The notes under the pieces were generated by a model. That model ran no database searches, was not told the DNA's origin, and worked only from the letters and a program-made list of their open reading frames with translations. A stretch of DNA of 12,092 nt from Gemmataceae bacterium (GTDB taxonomy: Bacteria; Planctomycetota; Planctomycetia; Gemmatales; Gemmataceae). Shown one piece after another: positions 1 through 7,560 of the stretch (within the stretch, counting starts at the first letter, position 1; each line of letters starts with the position of its first letter). A program made the translations under genes and the position numbers. Location: assembly GCA_026418875.1 (NCBI GenBank), contig JAOAAM010000373.1, positions 1 to 12,092 on the forward strand. The letters are read 5' to 3'.

Positions 1-620
1 TCGCAAACCTGCTCGACATCGCCCAAAAGATGGGTCGAGAGGAGCAACGATTTGCCGAAGTCCCGGCCCAATTGCAGGAGCAGCCGCAACATCGCCGAGC
101 GACCCGCTGGATCTAAACCGCTCGTCGGCTCATCCAACAGCAGGACGGGAGGATCATGAACCAACGCCTGGGCCAATTTCAGCCGTTGTTTCATTCCGGT
201 GGAGTATTCCTCGAGTTTGCGGTAGCGGGCGTCTTCGAGTTCCAGATAGGTCAAGACTTCGTGAGCTCGGCGTTGGGCCTGTCGGCGCGGCATGCCGAAA
301 AGTTCCCCGGCCAGTGCCACGTACTCGACGCCCTTCATTCCGGGAACCAGGGCATCGGCCTCGGGCATGAAGCCAATTTGCCGCCGCAATTCCCAGTTTC
401 CCGTGCCTCGCCCGGAGGTCAGGTCATGATGAAGGATGCGTCCGCGGCCTTCGGCCGGTGCCATCAACCCCATGAGGATCTTCAGCAAGGTGGACTTGCC
501 GGCTCCGTTCGGCCCCAGCAGACCGATCCGCCCCGGAGGAATCCGCAGCGTGACATCGCGCAATGCCGTCATCGGTCCGTACCGATGGGTCACGCCGTGC
601 AGTTCAATCAAGCATTCCAT
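1..620 (-). CDS. ABC-2-type transporter ATP-binding protein, C-terminus cut by window edge
   Basis: This is the nucleotide-binding subunit of an ABC transporter, hydrolysing ATP at the inner face of the membrane to drive a permease that is not in the window. About 206 residues are visible. They show an aromatic A-loop residue (Tyr14), Walker A GPNGAGKS (36-43), a MPE segment where the Q-loop Gln would be (85-87), the signature STGMKQR (140-146), Walker B plus D-loop VLLLDEPTSGLDP (159-171) and the H-loop STHLL (195-199). The MPE substitution and STGMK-type signature are common in the drug/ABC-2 export (CcmA-like) subfamily. The start at 620 is chosen because family similarity begins there; an in-frame ATG at 638 would add six residues, and neither has a strong ribosome site. 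It lies 90 nt after argJ on the same strand. It resembles the ATPase at 7853 in motif layout but is clearly a different gene. Substrate unknown. Confidence 0.93.
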   Translation of the reverse strand, partial: MECLIELHGVTHRYGPMTALRDVTLRIPPGRIGLLGPNGAGKSTLLKILMGLMAPAEGRGRILHHDLTSGRGTGNWELRRQIGFMPEADALVPGMKGVEYVALAGELFGMPRRQAQRRAHEVLTYLELEDARYRKLEEYSTGMKQRLKLAQALVHDPPVLLLDEPTSGLDPAGRSAMLRLLLQLGRDFGKSLLLSTHLLGDVEQVC

Positions 621-710
621 TCTCGCGTCCGGCCACATGGGTTCGCAAAACTCGGGGGGCAGCAACTCGTTCGATCTTGCTCGGGCGATGGGCAGGGAAG
701 AAAAAGGGGC

Positions 711-1892
711 TCAAGTAGTGTAATCCGCGTTCAGTCGGACATATTCGGGGGTCAAATCGCAGGTCCAGAACGTGCAGCTTCCCGAACCGCTCGAGAACTT
801 CAAGCGGATCGTCACGTCTCGATTCTGGCGTAGATAAGCGGAAGCGGCGGCGGCATCGAAGGGTACCGGCACGCCCTGCCGGTACATCAGGACATCGCCC
901 AGCCAAAGCGACAGCTCCGACTCGGCAAATGGGATCCCCGAGTAGCCGGCTGCCGATACGATCCGACCCCAATTCGGATCGGCACCATAAATGGCGGCTT
1001 TGACCAGGGCGCTGTGAGCCACCGTCTTCGCCACCACAACTGCCTCCGCCTCGTCCCGGCAACCCTCGACATGGATGGTGACGAAGTGATGAGCGCCCTC
1101 GGCATCCCGCGCGATGGCCTTGGCCAAGTCGATGCAAACGTCCTCGACGGCCGCGGAGAATTCGGCCAAGGCAGGACCCGAAAGCAACGGCCCCGAGCCG
1201 TTGGCGAAAAGGAGTACCGTATCGTTCGTGCTGGTGTGACCCTCGACGCTTATTCGGTTGAAGGAGCGGTCCGCCGCGCGGCGGAGAATCGTCTGAAGGT
1301 CGTCCACAGCCACCGCCGCATCGGTCACGAGGAAGGCGAGCATCGTGGCCAGGTTCGGCCCGATCATCGCCGCCCCCTTGGCAATTCCCAAAAGGTGGAT
1401 TCCCTGATTGAGCACGCGGTCGGCGACTTTCATCACCGTGTCCGTCGTCAGGATGGCGTGGGCCGCATCCTCCACAGCCTCGCTGGCGTGCTGAAGTCGC
1501 TCGACGGCGAGGGGGATTCCTGCTTCGAGAATGGGCATGGGCAAGGGCCGACCAATCACCCCCGTGGACGCAACAAGGATTTGCTCCGGCGAGCAACGGA
1601 TGCGGTCCGCCACGATTTCGGCCATCCGGCACGCATCGCGGTATCCCTGTTCGCCGGTGCAGGCGTTGGCATTCCCCGAGCAAACGATGACGCCCCGGGC
1701 GTCAGTTCGGGGCAAGCGTTCGCGGCAGAGGTGAACCGGAGCGGCGGCGACTCGATTCTGCGTGAACACACCCACGCATGCTGCCGGTCGGTCGCTGACA
1801 ATCAACGCCAGGTCGCGACGATCCGGCTCGCTGCGCAGTCGGCTGACAACCCCGGCGAATCGATAGCCGTTGGGAATCGGCCAGGTCGGCAT
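711..1892 (-). CDS. argJ: Arginine biosynthesis protein ArgJ (glutamate N-acetyltransferase, probably bifunctional)
   Basis: ArgJ moves the acetyl group from N-acetylornithine to glutamate, which makes the arginine pathway cyclic; many members also make N-acetylglutamate from acetyl-CoA. It is cytoplasmic. The 393-aa length is normal. The precursor cleaves itself at Ala182-Thr183 in the motif ATML, and Thr183 becomes the N-terminal nucleophile of the beta chain. Upstream are STGVIG (109-114, oxyanion-hole region), Lys172 in KGAAMIGPN, and SGNANACTG (72-80). Downstream are GADPNWGR (303-310) and the typical ending CDLTPEYVRLNADYTT. The segment KGAAMI differs from the common KGxGMI by Ala for Gly. 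GGAG lies six bases before the ATG at 1892 and supports that start. The gene begins 33 nt after the DUF4159 gene, so co-transcription is likely. No other arg gene is nearby. Whether it is mono- or bifunctional cannot be read from sequence alone. Confidence 0.97.
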   Translation of the reverse strand: MPTWPIPNGYRFAGVVSRLRSEPDRRDLALIVSDRPAACVGVFTQNRVAAAPVHLCRERLPRTDARGVIVCSGNANACTGEQGYRDACRMAEIVADRIRCSPEQILVASTGVIGRPLPMPILEAGIPLAVERLQHASEAVEDAAHAILTTDTVMKVADRVLNQGIHLLGIAKGAAMIGPNLATMLAFLVTDAAVAVDDLQTILRRAADRSFNRISVEGHTSTNDTVLLFANGSGPLLSGPALAEFSAAVEDVCIDLAKAIARDAEGAHHFVTIHVEGCRDEAEAVVVAKTVAHSALVKAAIYGADPNWGRIVSAAGYSGIPFAESELSLWLGDVLMYRQGVPVPFDAAAASAYLRQNRDVTIRLKFSSGSGSCTFWTCDLTPEYVRLNADYTT

Positions 1893-1925
1893 GGGAACTC
1901 CGAACGAAGTGCCTTGAACGTCGAA

Positions 1926-4229
1926 TCAATAACGCAAGTAATATAGGACTGCCGCGGCCGCCAGGCGCAAGGCACTTTCGTGATCATGCCCCACGCAGTC
2001 GCTGGAGGCGTGCTTTTCGAGAGCGCAGCCTAAGTCGTACTTGCTGTAAATGACGACCCATCGATCGCCCCAGCGCACTCCTTCCAACTCGGGCCGGACC
2101 TGACGCAATTCGGTGACTCTTCCATTTTCGCGCCGACGGCAACGAACTTGCTGGATCGCCGAGCCATTCAAACCGGCACTGAACAGAACATCACCCAAAG
2201 GAATCGGTTCGAGGCGGGCATCCGGAAAGAGTTCTTGCATCGCTTTGCGGAAGGATTGATCGAACTCCTCGGAGCCACAGCAGGCATCCGCGAGCAACAA
2301 GCCGCCCGTGGTGAGATGGGCACGGAGGTTTTTGATCGCCGTGGCGTCGAAGCTGAATTGCCCCCGACCATGCATGTACAAAAAGCCATGTTGGAAAAGT
2401 TCGCGGTGGCCGGGTCGCACGTCCGATTTTTTCAAGGACACGTCCAGCCGGAACTGCTGTCGCAGGTGGGCCATCAAGTGGCGCATGGCACTCGGGGCAG
2501 GCTCCCAATCGCCGGTGTGGCGGATCTGGCCCACTTCCAGGAAATTCCGGGTCAGTTTGATGTCGACTTGATCGTCGGCGATCTCGACCGGGGTGAGCTT
2601 GGGCTTCGGTAATTCCATGTTTGTGGCATACGCGACGATGTTGGCGGCCAACCGAAAGGCGAGCACCCCCTTGCCTTCGTTGAACAGGTTCTCCTCCCAC
2701 CAACCCGCAAGCGGCCGGGTCGCCAAGATCACCACCGTTTTGCAGCCCAAGTCGAGGCGTTCCAGCGGGAACATGGCTGCTTCCTCCGCCTTGATGGGCG
2801 CGTAGGCACGGTAGATCGGATGGTCCGCGGCGACGGGGACCATCTCCTTGTCAAACAGCTCCTTCATCAGTTCGCGGAAACCGGCTGCGAAGTCCGCGCT
2901 GCCGCAACACGCCTCGGCCAGCAGGAATCCCCCCTCTTGCAAGTACCTCTTGAGGATTTCCTTCTGGACCCCGGTCAAGATGGGCGGTTCGTGACCGTTC
3001 ATGAAAGCGATGGGCGATTGCAGCAGGTCGGCGGCCTCTTGCCGCACCCGATTGGGGTCAGCCTTTCGACAATCGTAAATCTGCCAGCCGAGGGGCGTTT
3101 TTCGAAAGAGCTCCCGGCTGCAAAACTCGACGACGTGCTTGATGTCGTGGTGCTTATTGTTCCAGTTGTCGGCACCCCACGCCAATTTACTGATGAGGAT
3201 GGGCGTGCGGCCTTTACTCAGGAAGAGCAGGGCGAATGATGTGGCTCCGATGGTCCCGCCGTCGAAGCTGCCGCCGCTCCAGGATCCGTCCTGCTGCTGC
3301 TTGCGGATGAGGAATTCGCAGCCTTCGCGATACCAGTCGCGACCAGCAAGATGGCGGAGACCGGAAAGGCGGCCCGCACGCTCAACACCGTAGACGTTGT
3401 AGTACATATGATTCGCGACTTCGAAGCCGAAGTGGCCCGGTTGAGCCAGCCACCGCAGGGTCCGTTGAATGTGCTGATCTTCCTCGTACTCGCCGCATCG
3501 TTCTGCGACTCCCGTCTCGCGATTCAATTTCTGGCGGCCTTTCTTGAGTTCGAGACCGGCGATATGCAAGCCGCAGAAACCGGCCAACGTCATCGTCAGC
3601 CGTGGGTTACGGTCACCCACCGTGTAGCCCCAAGCTCCCGTGTCGAGTTGGGAGAGCTTGTACAACTCTAGGATGGCTTTCCAAACGATGTCAGGGATTT
3701 TTGCCCCGGCTTGTTTACCGGCATGTAACCCGAGCAAGGCATACTGGGTGTTCGAGAAATCGCCGCCTCCATCTAATCCGGGTCCGTAGCTCCAGCCGCG
3801 GAATCCTGGCCGCTGCATCGCCTGGAGGAGCCAATCGACATTGCTTTGGATCTGCATGCGATCGCGAGGGTCGTTGACCTCGGCGAGGACCATGGTCTGC
3901 AACGCGACGACGTAGGTTCCTGCTTGCGGGATGGTTCGGATGTAGGCTAGACCGGCTTGAATGACCGGATCGTCCGGCGGGACGCCGGCGTTCAACAAGG
4001 CGAGCATGGCGAGGCAACTCTGCCCACCGCTGATGACTCCGACACCGATCACGCCGCCCCGTTCCCATTCGCCGCGGGCCGATTGGGTCCGCCGGAGGTA
4101 GCCGACGCCCCGGTCGATGGCGTTCTTGACCTGGTCGACAAGTTCTTCCCGCTCACGAGCTGTCACTGGTGCCATCGTGGGCACAATGACGGCGAGGACC
4201 GCGAGGGCGGCCAGAGTGGCGACCCGCAT
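1926..4229 (-). CDS. Exported cyclase-fold repeat protein with two tandem DUF4159 domains
   Basis: A 767-aa protein of unknown function. An N-terminal signal peptide (about 1-24, hydrophobic ATLAALAVLAVIVPTMA) points to export. Residues ~30-345 hold helical repeats of the prenyltransferase/squalene-cyclase (alpha/alpha toroid) type, including GYLRRTQ, QxGAWGY-like units and a QW-like QQQDGSWSGG (311-320). Two DUF4159-like domains follow (~360-545 and ~555-767). They share a clear internal duplication: GGFLLAEACCGS (433-444) and GGLLLADACCGS (642-653), each followed by a similar FRxxMxELF stretch, plus RLDLGC and KYDLGC further on. The start at 4229 is preferred over an in-frame TTG at 4250 because it begins the signal peptide and has AGGA about nine bases upstream. 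A candidate promoter lies just upstream (4274-4302). Planctomycetes carry many relatives of this architecture. I see no residue set that proves cyclase chemistry; a scaffold or binding role is equally possible. Confidence 0.88.
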   Translation of the reverse strand: MRVATLAALAVLAVIVPTMAPVTAREREELVDQVKNAIDRGVGYLRRTQSARGEWERGGVIGVGVISGGQSCLAMLALLNAGVPPDDPVIQAGLAYIRTIPQAGTYVVALQTMVLAEVNDPRDRMQIQSNVDWLLQAMQRPGFRGWSYGPGLDGGGDFSNTQYALLGLHAGKQAGAKIPDIVWKAILELYKLSQLDTGAWGYTVGDRNPRLTMTLAGFCGLHIAGLELKKGRQKLNRETGVAERCGEYEEDQHIQRTLRWLAQPGHFGFEVANHMYYNVYGVERAGRLSGLRHLAGRDWYREGCEFLIRKQQQDGSWSGGSFDGGTIGATSFALLFLSKGRTPILISKLAWGADNWNNKHHDIKHVVEFCSRELFRKTPLGWQIYDCRKADPNRVRQEAADLLQSPIAFMNGHEPPILTGVQKEILKRYLQEGGFLLAEACCGSADFAAGFRELMKELFDKEMVPVAADHPIYRAYAPIKAEEAAMFPLERLDLGCKTVVILATRPLAGWWEENLFNEGKGVLAFRLAANIVAYATNMELPKPKLTPVEIADDQVDIKLTRNFLEVGQIRHTGDWEPAPSAMRHLMAHLRQQFRLDVSLKKSDVRPGHRELFQHGFLYMHGRGQFSFDATAIKNLRAHLTTGGLLLADACCGSEEFDQSFRKAMQELFPDARLEPIPLGDVLFSAGLNGSAIQQVRCRRRENGRVTELRQVRPELEGVRWGDRWVVIYSKYDLGCALEKHASSDCVGHDHESALRLAAAAVLYYLRY

Positions 4230-4273
4230 GTCTGCGTTCCTACAGGACAAGTTGATCGGCCTGGACTACGATC

Positions 4274-4302
4274 ATTCTGGCCGGGCAGGAGCGATGAGTC
4301 AA
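4274..4302 (-). promoter_or_regulatory. Candidate sigma70-type promoter for the DUF4159-argJ-ABC group
   Basis: On the minus strand, TTGACT (4302-4297, five of six matches to TTGACA) is followed after exactly 17 bases by CAGAAT (4279-4274, four of six matches to TATAAT). It sits just after the receiver gene stop and would give a leader of roughly 40 nt before the ATG at 4229. It is inferred from consensus match and position only. Confidence 0.42.
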
Positions 4303-4318
4303 CTCAAACGCAAGCGGG

Positions 4319-4723
4319 TCATTGCGTGGGCGACGGGTCTGACGTTGCCGTCTCGGCTGGGCCGTGGAGGACTTTCTGCACCGATTCCAGAAGGCGTTCC
4401 ATCGCGAAGGGTTTGCGAATGTAATCCACCACGCCGAGGTACTCGGCGTAGGCCTTGTGTCGGCTACCCTCGTTGGCCGTGATCATGATGATCGGCGGGG
4501 CCTCCTTCCCGCGGAAATGCTCCAGCACCGGGTAACCGCCCATCCGAGGCATCATCATGTCGAGGATCACCAACGCCGGTCGGTGGTTATAGATCATTTG
4601 CTTCCCCTGATGCCCGTCGTGCGCGTGAATCACCGCATATCCATGACGCTCCAACATGGCCCGCAAGGCGTCCACCAATTCGCGGTCATCGTCCACGATC
4701 AAAATCGTCTTCTTCTCCGACAT
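4319..4723 (-). CDS. Stand-alone CheY-like response regulator (receiver domain only)
   Basis: A 134-aa phosphoacceptor protein consisting of one receiver domain with no DNA-binding or enzymatic output. All key residues are present: the acidic cluster Asp11-Asp13 (VDDD), the phosphoacceptor Asp55 in ILDMMMP, Thr82 in MITAN, and Lys104 in IRKPF. After residue ~120 comes a short, probably disordered Ser/Thr/Pro tail. The start at 4723 has GAGGAA about eight bases upstream. No histidine kinase lies in the window, so its partner is unknown. It could relay phosphate to another protein or act by protein-protein contact, as CheY/Spo0F-type regulators do. It is separated from ftsY by 234 nt holding a hairpin and a candidate promoter, which suggests a transcript of its own. 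Family assignment is firm; the pathway is unknown. Confidence 0.94.
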   Translation of the reverse strand: MSEKKTILIVDDDRELVDALRAMLERHGYAVIHAHDGHQGKQMIYNHRPALVILDMMMPRMGGYPVLEHFRGKEAPPIIMITANEGSRHKAYAEYLGVVDYIRKPFAMERLLESVQKVLHGPAETATSDPSPTQ

Positions 4724-4773
4724 GGGATGCGTTCCTCGGAAGCGGGCAATTCAGGCGGGATCCAAACACTGGC

Positions 4774-4802
4774 AGCATATCAAGACCACCCCTCGATCGC
4801 AA
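4774..4802 (-). promoter_or_regulatory. Candidate extended -10 promoter for the receiver gene
   Basis: On the minus strand, TTGCGA (4802-4797, four of six to TTGACA) is followed by a 17-base spacer and TATGCT (4779-4774, four of six to TATAAT). The spacer ends in TGA, giving a TGn extended -10. The expected leader is about 45 nt. Its position between the ftsY hairpin and the receiver ATG supports the reading. Confidence 0.42.
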
Positions 4803-4838
4803 AGGCAACCGCGCTGGCGGGTCGTGAATTGGGAACAA

Positions 4839-4874
4839 GGCGAGGACCCGAAGCGAATCCGCTGTCGCCTCGCC
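4839..4874 (-). terminator. Terminator-like hairpin after ftsY
   Basis: GGCGAGG (4839-4845) pairs perfectly with CCTCGCC (4868-4874). Inside, CGA pairs with TCG, and AGCG (4852-4855) pairs with CGCT (4860-4863) around an AATC loop, for about 14 base pairs in all with small bulges. On the minus strand it lies about 84 nt past the ftsY stop and is followed by TTGTT, a weak T-run. It may end the ftsY transcript, or act as a 3' stabilising structure if the T-run is too weak. Confidence 0.5.
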
Positions 4875-4957
4875 ATAAAGATGCGGTCCCCGCTGTTGCC
4901 TTACCGTTCCGAGGCGTCTCCCCGGCCGTCGCGAGTTCTGGGGATCTATCGCATGCG

Positions 4958-5875
4958 TCAAGCGGTTTCGAAGAGTGCCGCCACGTAAGTCTCGGGATCG
5001 AACGGTTCCAAATCGTCGATCTGCTCACCGACGCCGACGAACTTGACGGGGAGATTCAGTCGGCGTTTGATGGCGAAGATGGCCCCGCCCTTGGCGGTGC
5101 CATCAAGTTTCGTCAGGATGATGCCGGTACATTGCACCGACTTGGAGAAAAGCTCCGCCTGTTGGATGGCGTTTTGGCCCGTGGTGGCGTCGATGACCAG
5201 CAGGGTCTCGTGGGGTGCTCCCTCGATCTGCTTGCTCAAGACGCGACGAATTTTCTCCAGCTCGCGCATCAGGTGGGTTTGCGTGTGCAAGCGACCGGCC
5301 GTATCGACGATCACCACGTCGTAACCCCGAGCCTTGGCTTTCTCGCAAGCATCGTGGGCGACGCTCGCCGGGTCGCTGCCTTGCTGACTTTTCACGATGT
5401 CGCAACCCAAGCGCTGGCACCAGATCGTCAATTGCTCGACAGCGGCGGCGCGAAACGTGTCGCACGCTGCAACAAGGACTTTCTTGCCCTGATCTTGGCA
5501 CATTTTGGCCAACTTGGCGATGGAGGTCGTTTTGCCGGAGCCGTTGACGCCCGCCACCATCACGACCGTGGGACCGCTCGGCTGGAAATTCAACCCGGGA
5601 GAAGGCCCCGTGAGCAAGTCGCGGAGCTTGGCTTTGACAAAACTCTCCACATCGCCGGTGATTTCTTTGTCGAGAAACGCCCGGCGGACACTCTCCACGA
5701 TTTCTTGTGTCGCGTCGGCCCCGACGTCGGCGAGGTATAGCTGCCGCTCCAGAGTGTCGAGGAAAGCCTGATCGACCCGACCCCGCAAGCCGAACAGCTG
5801 CGCGATCCCGGTGAAAACGCTGCGGGTCCGTGCCAAGCCCTGTTTCAGGCGGCTGAAAAATCCGCGAATGCCCAT
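4958..5875 (-). CDS. ftsY: Signal recognition particle receptor FtsY
   Basis: FtsY is the membrane-associated SRP GTPase receptor; it docks Ffh-SRP-ribosome complexes at the translocon for co-translational insertion of membrane proteins. The NG domain is complete: P-loop GVNGSGKTT (109-117), [11 protein letters not shown] (139-149), DTAGR (191-195), [10 protein letters not shown] (255-264), GVGE (281-284) and the DDLEPFDP closing motif (287-294). The protein is 305 aa with only a short basic N-terminal part ([14 protein letters not shown]) and no long acidic A domain such as E. coli has; this short form is common. The ATG at 5875 matches the usual FtsY beginning. AGGA lies about 12 bases upstream, which is rather far. 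An in-frame ATG at 5932 would add 19 unrelated residues and overlaps the -10-like box, so it is less likely. The gene diverges from the HEAT-repeat gene across 135 nt. Confidence 0.97.
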   Translation of the reverse strand: MGIRGFFSRLKQGLARTRSVFTGIAQLFGLRGRVDQAFLDTLERQLYLADVGADATQEIVESVRRAFLDKEITGDVESFVKAKLRDLLTGPSPGLNFQPSGPTVVMVAGVNGSGKTTSIAKLAKMCQDQGKKVLVAACDTFRAAAVEQLTIWCQRLGCDIVKSQQGSDPASVAHDACEKAKARGYDVVIVDTAGRLHTQTHLMRELEKIRRVLSKQIEGAPHETLLVIDATTGQNAIQQAELFSKSVQCTGIILTKLDGTAKGGAIFAIKRRLNLPVKFVGVGEQIDDLEPFDPETYVAALFETA

Positions 5876-5922
5876 TCGGAAAATTGGTCCTTTCGTCGGC
5901 GGCAATCGTCCAGTAGAACTGT

Positions 5923-5929
5923 TATCATA
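5923..5929. promoter_or_regulatory. Possible shared divergent promoter core
   Basis: The 7-mer TATCATA reads TATCAT on the plus strand and TATGAT on the minus strand, each five of six to TATAAT. It lies between two divergent genes: about 50 nt from the ftsY ATG and 80 nt from the HEAT-gene ATG. No good -35 box is seen at 16-18 bases on either side, so this rests on the -10 resemblance and location alone. A GC-rich hairpin, GGGGC (5953-5957) with GCCCC (5961-5965), lies in the HEAT-gene leader. Confidence 0.28.
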
Positions 5930-6010
5930 CAAAGCGACGGAATCTGCCGAGGGGGGCGTCGCCCCGGCGGGCGTCGTCGTCGTTGGTTAACGCCATGGGA
6001 GAGCGGAGTC

Positions 6011-7198
6011 ATGGTCGGTCGTCTTCGAGGAATTCTCTGGATCGGCACGGCATGTGGTCTCCTGGGCACAACGGCAGCGACGAACGCCCATTCGCCGCTG
6101 GCGGAGGACGACGCCCAACGAGCGAGGGAGCTGCTGCAACGCTTGGGTGCGGCTGACTATCGGCAGCGTGAACACGCGACGAATCAGCTCATCAAAATGG
6201 GGTCCGCGATCGAGCCGATCCTCCGCGAGGGGCTGGAGATGCCCAGCCCGGAGATTCGCCTGCGCTGCCGGTACATCCTGCCCTTAGCGATGAACTACGA
6301 CCTCGAGCGTCGTTTGCAGCGGTTTCTTTCGGGGCAAATCGATGCGCAGAATCCCGCTCCTGCCGGTTGGGACAAGTTCAAAGAGCTTGTGGGCGACAGC
6401 GAGAAGACGCGCGAACTATTTGCCGCCATGCACCGGTTGGACAGTCAGTTCTTGACCGCCTTGGAGCGGAACCCCGCCTCGTTGCAGCAAAAAATGGTGT
6501 CTGCGTGCATGGAGTTGATGCAGTTTCAGAATTTCGGGGGCAACATCTCCGTGCCGCCGGAGCGCCTTGCGCTAATGCTGTTCGCGGCCGTCCAGCCGAA
6601 GCTGAAGGGAAATGTCGAATCGCAGTCGTACTTGGGGAGTGCGCTGCTCAACATGTCGTATCGACCGCAAACCAAGTTGATGCTTCAAAGCGATCCGACG
6701 ATCCGCACGCTCCTGCTCAAATTCATCCTGGAAGGCGGCCCCTATGCCGCGAACAACGGTCTCTACCTGCTCTCCAACCTCGAGATGAAAGAGACCGCCG
6801 AGGTAGCTCGCAGTTTTTTGAAAAAGAAGGAAGTCGACTCCTACTCGAAGAGCATGGCGGTTGCTCTTTTGGGCAAGTTCGGGGGGAAAGAGGCGATCCC
6901 AGAAGTCCTGCCGTTCCTCGATGACAAGACGTCCTTGGGCGAGACACGCTTCGGGAATGGGACGCCGATCCGGACGCAAATGCGTGACGTGGCCCTGGCG
7001 ACCTTGGTGGAATTGACGCAACAGAACCCCGCGGACTACGACTTCGGCTATCTGAAAATGTTCAACGGCGGACGAGTCGTTTTCAACGTTCATCAAAATC
7101 CCACGCTCATGGGATTCAGCGATGACTCCACTCGCGAGTCGGCATTGAAGAAGTGGCGAGAGTGGTATTCGAAGAACAAGGATAGCTTGCCGAAATAG
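6011..7198 (+). CDS. Exported HEAT-repeat-like protein, function unknown
   Basis: A 395-aa protein that I cannot assign a function. It starts with a signal peptide (basic MVGRLRG, hydrophobic core to ~22, likely cleavage near ATNA-HS at 26), so it is probably periplasmic. Cys15 lies within the hydrophobic stretch but lacks a proper lipobox. Residues ~36-95 form a HEAT-like unit (LLQRLGAADYRQREHATNQLIKMG is its left half, then an SPEIRLRCRYIL-type helix). Another HEAT-like pair covers ~262-338 (MAVALLGKFGGKEAIPEVLPFL, then MRDVALATLVELT). The C-terminus (ALKKWREWYSKNKDSLPK) is a charged ending often seen on planctomycete HEAT proteins. GGGAG lies about nine bases before the ATG at 6011. It diverges from ftsY, and nothing links the two functionally. 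HEAT arrays usually bind proteins, so a scaffold role is a guess. Confidence 0.85.
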   Translation: MVGRLRGILWIGTACGLLGTTAATNAHSPLAEDDAQRARELLQRLGAADYRQREHATNQLIKMGSAIEPILREGLEMPSPEIRLRCRYILPLAMNYDLERRLQRFLSGQIDAQNPAPAGWDKFKELVGDSEKTRELFAAMHRLDSQFLTALERNPASLQQKMVSACMELMQFQNFGGNISVPPERLALMLFAAVQPKLKGNVESQSYLGSALLNMSYRPQTKLMLQSDPTIRTLLLKFILEGGPYAANNGLYLLSNLEMKETAEVARSFLKKKEVDSYSKSMAVALLGKFGGKEAIPEVLPFLDDKTSLGETRFGNGTPIRTQMRDVALATLVELTQQNPADYDFGYLKMFNGGRVVFNVHQNPTLMGFSDDSTRESALKKWREWYSKNKDSLPK

Positions 7199-7406
7199 CG
7201 AGTCGCGCCAACCGTACCAGATCTTGATTCTCGACTGCCTCGGACTCGGAGACGAAACTTCTGCTTCAACCCCGGACCCAGGGTTTTAGGGTTGCCACAA
7301 CGCCTGGTTGACTCCTCGATCCCGGCAGGATAGCCGATCATCTGACCAAATCCGAGACACCACCACCGATTTTCCTGTTCACAAGTTGTTCACTGGTTGG
7401 AGAACG

Positions 7407-7429
7407 TGCCCACTTAGACTGGGCATTTT
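7407..7429 (+). terminator. Short terminator-like hairpin
   Basis: TGCCCA (7407-7412) and TGGGCA (7420-7425) form a perfect six-pair stem with a seven-base loop, followed directly by TTTT (7426-7429). It lies about 210 nt past the HEAT-gene stop, so it could end that transcript. The stem and T-run are both short. Confidence 0.4.
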
Positions 7430-7442
7430 CCCCTTGGATCGG

Positions 7443-7482
7443 ACGCTGCTGTGGTCGAGCCGGCTGAGGGAAGCCGCAGCGT
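7443..7482 (+). repeat. Two-tier inverted repeat
   Basis: ACGCTG (7443-7448) pairs with CAGCGT (7477-7482), and inside it CGGCT (7461-7465) pairs with AGCCG (7472-7476) around a GAGGGA loop. On the 3' side the two helices abut with no gap; on the 5' side a 12-base bulge (7449-7460) separates them. An alternative helix, GTTGTCG (7481-7487) with CGACGAC (7516-7522), would compete for two of these bases. Confidence 0.5.
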
Positions 7483-7560
7483 TGTCGGGGAGTTCCGTGT
7501 TAAATATCGGCCAATCGACGACTGTGCCACTGAGATTTCGTAAGCGGCACGCGGGTTGCT

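Noticed and set aside
604..1683. A 359-codon minus-strand frame overlapping argJ
   Set aside because: It is argJ read in another frame; argJ has the full set of conserved residues.
4230..4250. In-frame TTG start extending the DUF4159 protein by seven residues
   Set aside because: The added residues precede the signal peptide, and the ribosome site AGGA fits the ATG at 4229.
4364..5740. A 458-codon plus-strand open frame
   Set aside because: It runs antisense to the receiver gene and ftsY, both of which carry complete family motifs. Its translation shows no domain and looks like a mirror of GC-rich coding sequence.
5876..5932. In-frame ATG extending FtsY by 19 residues
   Set aside because: The extension does not resemble FtsY and its first codons form the -10-like box.
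7308..7336. TTGACT as a -35 box for the transporter operon
   Set aside because: The hexamer 17 bases downstream is TAGCCG, a poor -10, and the distance to the first gene is over 500 nt.
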